Origin: JALZUV01 sp964654855
GTDB lineage: Bacteria > Pseudomonadota > Alphaproteobacteria > Rickettsiales > JALZUV01
NCBI GenBank assembly: GCA_964654855.1
Contig: CAZZJS010000006.1
Span: 84,183 to 148,182 of the forward strand
Reading direction: 5' to 3'
DNA length: 64,000 nucleotides
Shown: piece after piece, positions 59,345 through 64,000 of the stretch
Numbering within the stretch: the first letter of the stretch is position 1
Layout of the letters: every line of letters starts with the position of its first letter
Made by a program: the position numbers and the translations under genes
Notes under the pieces: generated by a model
The model's database searches: none
What the model was told of the DNA's origin: nothing
Seen by the model: the letters and a program-made list of their open reading frames with translations, nothing else

Positions 59345-59581
59345 ATGAAAAAATTTTCAGCCCTCACGCCGAGGGAATTAGAAGTGCTTGAGTTCTTATC
59401 TGAAGGACTTAAGACAAAAGAGATTGCAGCCGAGTTGTATATCTCACTGCACACTGTGCAGAGCCATGTTAAAAACCTTAAGGTGAAACTTGAGGCGAAA
59501 AGCATGGCCCACCTTGTAACCCAAGCTTTTAGATTGGGTTTACTAAATGTTGACTCTCAAGTTTTAAACTTGGCAGCATGA
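59345..59581 (+). CDS. Stand-alone LuxR-type (GerE) HTH protein
   Basis: A 78-residue protein that is almost wholly a LuxR-type DNA-binding domain: LTPRELEVLEFLSEGLKTKE, then IAAELYISLHTVQSHVKNLKVKL. There is no receiver or sensor domain, which resembles single-domain regulators such as GerE. The ATG has no ribosome site and lies just after a terminator, so its transcription may begin within or beside that terminator. It probably regulates the neighbouring secreted-protein gene. A strong bidirectional terminator closes the module. Confidence 0.82.
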   Translation: MKKFSALTPRELEVLEFLSEGLKTKEIAAELYISLHTVQSHVKNLKVKLEAKSMAHLVTQAFRLGLLNVDSQVLNLAA

Positions 59582-59590
59582 GGTATCTAA

Positions 59591-59633
59591 AAAAAAGTGG
59601 AATTGGAGATAACAACCAATTCCACTTTTTTTT
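59591..59633. terminator. Bidirectional terminator between the HTH gene and rlmE
   Basis: AAAAAAGTGGAATTGG, a loop of about 9 nt and CCAATTCCACTTTTTTTT: a stem of about 16 bp including A:T pairs. It serves the HTH gene and, on the other strand, rlmE. Confidence 0.93.
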
Positions 59634-59641
59634 GCCTAAAT

Positions 59642-60337
59642 TTAGGCTTTAAAGCCTGTAGCTACTAAGAAGGTCTCTGCGGAATCCTTACGGCTTGCGG
59701 CGGGTTTGGCGTGTCTCACTTTCGTGAAACGCTTCTGGAGCGCTTGAAGGGTTTCGCGTTCAGCGCCCCCTTGCCACACTTTACAGACAAATCCCCCGCC
59801 GGGTTTTAGAATCTCACACGCAAATTCTGCGGCTGCTTCAACTAATCCCATAATGCGTAAATGGTCTAGTGATGGGGTGCCGCTTGTGTTGGGTGCCATA
59901 TCAGAAATGACGAGATCCGCTTTGCCATCAGGTAGATGTTCGCAAAGTTTCTCGGGCGCTTCGTCCTCCATGAAATCCATTTCTAGGAAGGTCGCGCCCG
60001 CAATTTCATCAATCTGCAAAAGATCAATGCCGATTACGGTTGATTGGCCTTTGCAACGTTCTGCTGCAACTTGGCTCCAGCCACCGGGTGCTGCCCCTAA
60101 ATCGACGACGGATTGATTCGGCTTGAAGAATTTAAATTTATCATCCAGCTCAGATATCTTGAATGCTGCGCGTGAGCGATAGCCCATCGCACGTGCTTTT
60201 TGTACATAAGGGTCATTCAACTGGCGTTGCAGCCACTTGGTTGAGCCGTTCTTTCTCCCTCGTGCTGTTTTGACTTTCTGATGCAAACGTGGGTTCTTAC
60301 GTCCGCCACCGCCGCCTGATTTTCCGGTAACACTCAT
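59642..60337 (-). CDS. rlmE: 23S rRNA 2'-O-methyltransferase RlmE (FtsJ/RrmJ)
   Basis: A 231-residue SAM methyltransferase for U2552 of 23S rRNA. The catalytic tetrad is visible as K in YRSRAAFKISELD, D in VISDMAPNTSG, K in GFVCKVWQGG and E in DSAETFLVATGF. The SAM motif is VVDLGAAPGGWSQVAAE. The basic Gly-rich N-terminus (KSGGGGGRKNPR) is typical of alphaproteobacterial forms. It overlaps the ppx/gppA gene by 4 nt. Confidence 0.96.
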   Translation of the reverse strand: MSVTGKSGGGGGRKNPRLHQKVKTARGRKNGSTKWLQRQLNDPYVQKARAMGYRSRAAFKISELDDKFKFFKPNQSVVDLGAAPGGWSQVAAERCKGQSTVIGIDLLQIDEIAGATFLEMDFMEDEAPEKLCEHLPDGKADLVISDMAPNTSGTPSLDHLRIMGLVEAAAEFACEILKPGGGFVCKVWQGGAERETLQALQKRFTKVRHAKPAASRKDSAETFLVATGFKA

Positions 60338-61383
60338 AGCGAATTAATGGCCGAAATATGATTTTCGCCTTGTTCTTCGGCGACGAGCGAGAAGATAATT
60401 CCCTCGCGTACGCCACGATCTGCAATGGTGATATGATCGACGGGGCATAAACGGCAGAGCGCTTCAAAGATGGCACAGCCTGAGATAATATAATCGGAGC
60501 GATCTGAGCCAATACAAGGGTGATGGAAACGCTCAGAAGCACGCATATCTAGGATTGAGGCGATTGCGTCGCGTAACTGTGCGGTTTCAATAGTAATACC
60601 GTCAATTTTAGAGCGCTCATAGCGCGGTAGCCCTAAATAGATAGCGGCAAGTGTTGTCACCGTGCCAGAGGTAGAAAATAGCTGAACCTCATCTCGTCCA
60701 ACGGCTTCGAAAATTTCTTCATAACGTCGGAATTTGAGGAGTTGTTGCTCTAGATAGTCGACCATTTCTTCGAAATAGACTTCAGCAAATTGAGCGCCAC
60801 CAAACTTTTCTGACAGATTCATCACCCCTTGTGGCATAGAGAACCAATCTAGTACCTTATGCGATACGACGGGTAGGGCAGAAGGGGTCGCGTTCATATC
60901 ATCGACTTCTACCCACATAAATTCAGTGCTGCCGCCGCCAATATCAAGCATGAGAGCACGGTGTGGCGTTGGCTTTACTAATGAGACGCACCCGCGAAAC
61001 GCTAAGTTAGCTTCCTCCGCTGCTGAAATAACCTCAATCTCAAGTCCTGTTTCTTTTTTAACACGCATTAAAAACTGCGGTGTATTAGCTGCCTGACGGC
61101 AGGCTTCGGTCGCGATAAAGCGTCCTGCTTTTACCGAGTGTTTATCAAGTTTTTTTTTACATTGGCGCAATGCTTCGATGGTACGGTCCATCGCTTCTTC
61201 GGAAAACTTACCCGTTTCGCTGACACCTTCACCTAAGCGTACGATGCGCGAGTAACTATCAAGCACATTTAGAGCAAATTCATCCGTTTCGCTCTTGCGT
61301 TGTGATGCAATGAGCAAGCGGCAGTTATTCGTCCCTAAATCGAGGGCTGCATAAGCAGGCGTAGCATGTTTAGTGTTAGGCAT
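60334..61383 (-). CDS. Ppx/GppA-family exopolyphosphatase / pppGpp phosphatase
   Basis: A 349-residue ASKHA-fold phosphatase. It has YAALDLGTNNCRLLIA (phosphate 1), RIVRLGEGVSETG, ATEACRQAANTPQFL, and the second phosphate motif MLDIGGGSTEFMWVE. The family hydrolyses polyphosphate or pppGpp. I start at the ATG ending at 61383: a TATAAA box on the minus strand ends exactly 6 nt before it, pointing to a leaderless mRNA. An alternative start 27 nt upstream lacks support. It is followed by overlapping rlmE. Confidence 0.92.
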   Translation of the reverse strand: MPNTKHATPAYAALDLGTNNCRLLIASQRKSETDEFALNVLDSYSRIVRLGEGVSETGKFSEEAMDRTIEALRQCKKKLDKHSVKAGRFIATEACRQAANTPQFLMRVKKETGLEIEVISAAEEANLAFRGCVSLVKPTPHRALMLDIGGGSTEFMWVEVDDMNATPSALPVVSHKVLDWFSMPQGVMNLSEKFGGAQFAEVYFEEMVDYLEQQLLKFRRYEEIFEAVGRDEVQLFSTSGTVTTLAAIYLGLPRYERSKIDGITIETAQLRDAIASILDMRASERFHHPCIGSDRSDYIISGCAIFEALCRLCPVDHITIADRGVREGIIFSLVAEEQGENHISAINSL

Positions 61384-61389
61384 GCAGCG

Positions 61390-61395
61390 TTTATA
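61390..61395 (-). promoter_or_regulatory. Candidate -10 box of ppx/gppA-rlmE
   Basis: TATAAA on the minus strand, 6 nt before the ATG ending at 61383. The -35 region is weak (TTTCAG at 17 nt). The position predicts a leaderless transcript. Confidence 0.35.
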
Positions 61396-61447
61396 GCAGA
61401 ATTTGAGCACTACTGAAACCCTTCATGCATTTTGATGAATCCCGCAC

Positions 61448-61476
61448 TTGACAGGGGACAAGAATAATGGTGTAAC
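61448..61476 (+). promoter_or_regulatory. Promoter of tRNA-Glu
   Basis: Perfect TTGACA (61448-61453), a 17-nt spacer and TGTAAC (61471-61476), 20 nt before the tRNA 5' end. Confidence 0.55.
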
Positions 61477-61496
61477 GGCTCAGCTTTCAAAGCAGT

Positions 61497-61571
61497 GGTC
61501 CCTTCGTCTAGTGGTTAGGACACCGCCCTTTCACGGCGGCAACACGGGTTCGAATCCCGTAGGGATCACCA
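61497..61571 (+). tRNA. tRNA-Glu (anticodon TTC)
   Basis: A 75-nt tRNA. The acceptor stem is GGTCCCT paired with AGGGATC (one G-T wobble), the D arm is CGTCTAGTGGTTAGGACA, the anticodon stem-loop is CCGCC-CTTTCAC-GGCGG with anticodon TTC, the T arm has GGTTCGAATC, and CCA is encoded. Its 3' end is a probable integration site for the element that follows. Confidence 0.97.
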
Positions 61572-61655
61572 TTTATTTCAATGATTTAGCGAAATAATAC
61601 AGCACGCTTCCCCCTAAATTTCCCCCTTAAACGTATAAAAACACTTATAGACAAA

Positions 61656-62687
61656 ATGAGTCATGTATGGCCATTTATCATATTGAATTTTAGTGGAGTT
61701 ATTACAGTGTACGGGCGGACGTTGCTTAGAAAGACTATAGAAAATGTATCTTCGGTAAATTATCACTCTATTTATAAAGTGGCTATTCCCGAACAAATTA
61801 CTTTGGAGCAACTATATTGTTGGTTAGTATTTGATTTTGTACCGCTTCCAAATGACATAGAAACACTAATACATCATTTGCCAATTTTTGATCGACGTGA
61901 GCTTAGACGTTTTAGCTCGGAAGCTGAATCTATTGAGTTTAGGCGTTTATTAAAAGAAGCATTGGCTTCGGGGAAGCTAGTAGGTGAAGGTAAAGCGGGT
62001 GGATTAGTACGTAAAATCCCTAGAGAGTTTTGGGAACTTGATGTAATTGAACTCTCTCCTATTGATAATAAAGCATTCATTAGTGCGACCACAAGGTTCT
62101 CTTTTGCTCTTCAAGAAGAAGTGAGCGGTGAGCAAGAAAAGATAAATTCTTTCGAAAAACAAAATAATGGCATTAGTTCATTTCATGAGATCACCTTTGA
62201 TACTGCTGCTGTCATTCAGTACTTTAAAGGAAAGTCACTTGAAAAGATGCGCTTTGGCGATATTCAAAATTCTGTAAGTCGTAGCCTCCAGACGCAATGG
62301 AATGATCGTCTTGGTAATGGAGAACCTTTGAATGAAAACAAAGTTACATTTAAACTAGAATATGACCGTTTTAATAATTGTATTCTATTGAATGGTCATC
62401 ATAAGCTTACACAGCAACGAAACGATAGCGATTACCAAAAAATCATTCTCTATTTGTTAGATCATCCCAATAGAAAAATTTCAAAAAAAGAATTAGAAGA
62501 AAAAGCTCTTAACGGTGCTCACCTGCCTAGTGAAATTACAGATATTGTAAACAAGCTTGGTTTTACAAAATTTTTAAGAAGTTTGTTCTTTGAAACCGGT
62601 AATAAAAAAGATCCTTATATTTTATTGCATAACCCTGTATCAAGTGAACATACTATTGAAACCCTTAAAAAACAGTATGTTATGTAG
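61656..62687 (+). CDS. Unknown protein of the tRNA-Glu element
   Basis: A 343-residue soluble protein of no recognised family, the first gene after tRNA-Glu. Residues about 45-130 include an acidic/hydrophobic segment and a helix FDRRELRRFSSEAESIEFRR. The C-terminal ~110 residues look like a winged-helix-type domain (YQKIILYLLDHPNRKISKKE, then LEEKALNGAHLPSEITDIVN). It lacks the R-H-R-Y residues of a tyrosine integrase, so I do not call it one. The AT-rich, Lys/Asn-rich coding differs from the adjacent chromosome genes. Confidence 0.65.
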   Translation: MSHVWPFIILNFSGVITVYGRTLLRKTIENVSSVNYHSIYKVAIPEQITLEQLYCWLVFDFVPLPNDIETLIHHLPIFDRRELRRFSSEAESIEFRRLLKEALASGKLVGEGKAGGLVRKIPREFWELDVIELSPIDNKAFISATTRFSFALQEEVSGEQEKINSFEKQNNGISSFHEITFDTAAVIQYFKGKSLEKMRFGDIQNSVSRSLQTQWNDRLGNGEPLNENKVTFKLEYDRFNNCILLNGHHKLTQQRNDSDYQKIILYLLDHPNRKISKKELEEKALNGAHLPSEITDIVNKLGFTKFLRSLFFETGNKKDPYILLHNPVSSEHTIETLKKQYVM

Positions 62688-62780
62688 ATTAACATATTTA
62701 ACGGATTGCCATGTAAAGTACTAAAGATTTTTCCTAGTGTTGAGGGTGTTGGAAACACTCAAACACAAAGGAGAAATGCT

Positions 62781-63017
62781 ATGGGTGCTAAATCAATCAA
62801 TAATTTCTGTGAGAGCGTGGATATTTCACGATCTTCTTTCTACAAATTAGAAAAACGGGGTAAAGCTCCCAAAACCTTCAAAGTAGGCGGTAAAAGGTTC
62901 ATTAGCGATCAAGCCGAATCAGAGTGGGTTGAGATGATGGAGCAAACTGGTGGTGTCAGTTTTTCAGACTCTCCACTAGTGGCTGAAACGGATACTCCCA
63001 ATTATGCCGATTGCTGA
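62781..63017 (+). CDS. AlpA-like helix-turn-helix protein
   Basis: A 78-residue protein with INNFCESVDISRSSFYKLEK, then RGKAPKTFKVGGKRFI, matching MerR/AlpA-type excisionase or regulator HTH (recognition helix SRSSFYKLEK). GGAG 7 nt before the ATG at 62781 supports this start over an upstream TTG. Such genes sit near the integrase of genomic islands and control excision or expression. It abuts the primase-like gene. Confidence 0.78.
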   Translation: MGAKSINNFCESVDISRSSFYKLEKRGKAPKTFKVGGKRFISDQAESEWVEMMEQTGGVSFSDSPLVAETDTPNYADC

Positions 63018-63019
63018 TT

Positions 63020-63409
63020 ATGAAACAGCATGATTTACAGAGCTTAAAACAAGCAATTCTATCCTCATTGTCCGAGTTGTTGCGGTTGCTTCATCCTAAT
63101 CGACATATTGAAGCAAGCCGTTCTGAAATTCGGATTGGAAACCGTGGCAGCTTATGTATTGATCGACGTAATGGTAACTTTTTTGATCATGAGTCTGGCA
63201 TTGGTGGTGATTTAATTGATTTGGTGCGGCACACACTAGCAACTGATTTCAAGGGTGCAGTGGTATGGCTGGAAAACTATTTGGGTAACCAGCCGACTCC
63301 CATCCCATCACAGGATATTCCGAAGGTTCGCAAAGAACGACAACAGCACTCGAAGCAACGTATCGATAAAGCTGTTCGTATATGGCAGGAAGCGAGACCA
63401 TTATGTTAA
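63020..63409 (+). CDS. Primase-like N-terminal domain (possibly split from Toprim part)
   Basis: A 129-residue protein with NRGSLCIDRRNGNFFDHESGIGGDLIDLVRHTL, the pattern of the N-terminal domain in Toprim-primase proteins of mobile elements, and the end AVRIWQEARPLC. In homologues this end reads directly into the segment that opens the next gene. The ATG at 63020 is taken; the first codons of a longer TTG-initiated frame overlap the preceding stop. It overlaps the next frame by 28 nt. Confidence 0.7.
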   Translation: MKQHDLQSLKQAILSSLSELLRLLHPNRHIEASRSEIRIGNRGSLCIDRRNGNFFDHESGIGGDLIDLVRHTLATDFKGAVVWLENYLGNQPTPIPSQDIPKVRKERQQHSKQRIDKAVRIWQEARPLC

Positions 63410-63996
63410 ATCTTGTTGAGCGTTACCTTGTGGAAGAGCGACATATAGAGCCTTCAGCGTTACCCGATGATATTCGCTTTCATCATGAATTATATCATTA
63501 TCAATCTGGTAAAAGATTCCCAGCGTTGGTGGCTGCAATACGTAATAAGGAAAATGCTATTACTGCTGTTCAGTCAGTTTTTCTGAATCCTGAAACAGCT
63601 CAGAAAGCGGATATAACTACTCCGAAACTATGCACTGGCATTGTCAAAGGTTCTGCTATCAAGCTAGATAATCACGATGGTTCAATTCCGCGTTTAGCTA
63701 TATGCGAAGGTTTAGAAGATGCACTTTCCGTAATGGAATTGACGGGCTGGCCTGCATGGGCAGTTTGTGGCGCATATAATTATCGCCATCAACATATTCC
63801 TGATTCCATCCATGAAGTTGTGATCGCTTCTGACAATGATGAAGCGGGTTTGTCTGCTGCCAGAGTGTTGGCACAACGACTGATAGATAAAGGACGAACT
63901 GTGAGAATTATTCCGCCGCCAGAAGGCTGCAAAGACTGGAATGACTATCTCAAAAAGAAAAAGGCGGATGCTCTAACACCCGCCACCATTAAATAA
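63382..63996 (+). CDS. Toprim-domain primase-like protein
   Basis: A 204-residue protein with LVERYLVEERHIEPSALPDD, IRFHHELYHYQSGKRFPALVA, then a Toprim domain. The Toprim Glu is in LAICEGLEDALSVMELTGWP and the DxD in EVVIASDNDEAGLSAARVLA, with CKDWNDYL near the C-terminus. These are the hallmark of mobile-element primases (DUF7146/Toprim). It lies in the -1 frame relative to the preceding gene; the two are probably one ancestral protein broken by a frameshift, or translationally coupled. Confidence 0.75.
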   Translation: MAGSETIMLNLVERYLVEERHIEPSALPDDIRFHHELYHYQSGKRFPALVAAIRNKENAITAVQSVFLNPETAQKADITTPKLCTGIVKGSAIKLDNHDGSIPRLAICEGLEDALSVMELTGWPAWAVCGAYNYRHQHIPDSIHEVVIASDNDEAGLSAARVLAQRLIDKGRTVRIIPPPEGCKDWNDYLKKKKADALTPATIK

Positions 63997-64000
63997 GGAT

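Noticed and set aside
61656..62687. Calling the first gene after tRNA-Glu an integrase
   Set aside because: The tyrosine-recombinase R...HxxR...Y pattern is absent and there is no serine-recombinase N-terminus.
1..64000. CRISPR arrays, insertion sequences and rRNA genes
   Set aside because: No regularly spaced direct repeats, transposase-like frames with inverted ends, or rRNA sequence were seen on reading through.

Overview
The window looks like a chromosomal segment of an alphaproteobacterium, moderately AT-rich, most likely from a draft or metagenome assembly because a 10-N gap sits inside tsaD. The alphaproteobacterial call is an inference. It rests on a mitofilin/Mic60-like protein beside hemD/hemC and a HemY-like protein, an Alph_Pro_TM (TIGR02186) protein, an Mth938-like protein behind secD, lipA near a COQ10/RatA-like gene, and the order tat-serS-surE-pcm. 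I cannot place it to order or genus.

Layout. 1-6.3 kb: end of an unknown gene, tatABC, serS, surE, pcm, a catalytically degenerate LytM/NlpD-like lipoprotein and an unknown gene. 6.3-8.5 kb: ugd and galU, making UDP-glucuronate. 8.6-16 kb: rpmG, yajC, secD (no secF follows), an Mth938-like gene, then hemY/mitofilin/hemD/hemC on the minus strand and tsaD. 16-22 kb: an unknown gene, a ModA-like protein back to back with an orphan CcmA-like ATPase, a COQ10/RatA-like protein, lipA, rpoZ, a SulP transporter and tRNA-Ala(GGC).

22.8-44.7 kb is the main feature: a rearranged alginate-type polyuronate biosynthesis locus. It has a phosphomannomutase, bifunctional AlgA, the O-acetylation proteins AlgX, AlgF, AlgI and AlgJ, polymerase Alg8, the PilZ co-polymerase Alg44, an AlgG epimerase fused to a roughly 640-residue helical-repeat region, the lyase AlgL, three Sel1-repeat proteins (one in the AlgK position) and an outer-membrane beta-barrel in the AlgE position. 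Thirteen genes form three transcription units: algA-algX-algF-sel1 (+), alg8-alg44-algG-algL-sel1-algJ-algI (-), and algK-barrel (+), the last running on into bioF-bioC-bioD and an RDD gene. No GDP-mannose dehydrogenase (algD) is in the window; the only sugar-nucleotide dehydrogenase reads as UDP-glucose type. Between the first two units lies a decayed tandem duplication carrying fossil 3' ends of the sel1 gene and algI.

44.7-61.4 kb is mostly housekeeping: biotin genes, a universal stress protein, Alph_Pro_TM, a His-rich outer-membrane protein next to a DUF2946-like protein (probably metal-related), lepA, a PiT-like permease, rplM-rpsI, argC, a gamma-carbonic-anhydrase-like protein, murJ, rlmE and ppx/gppA. 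Inserted between murJ and rlmE is a foreign-looking module: three hairpins, a secreted beta-rich protein with Bacteroidota-like features, and a stand-alone LuxR-type HTH protein.

61.5-64 kb: tRNA-Glu(TTC) followed by what looks like the start of an integrated element (unknown protein, AlpA-like HTH, primase/Toprim protein split over two frames). No integrase is visible inside the window. Several genes (the NlpD-like gene, GNAT, ppx and perhaps the gene at 5489) have a -10 box ending exactly 6 nt before the ATG, which suggests leaderless transcripts.
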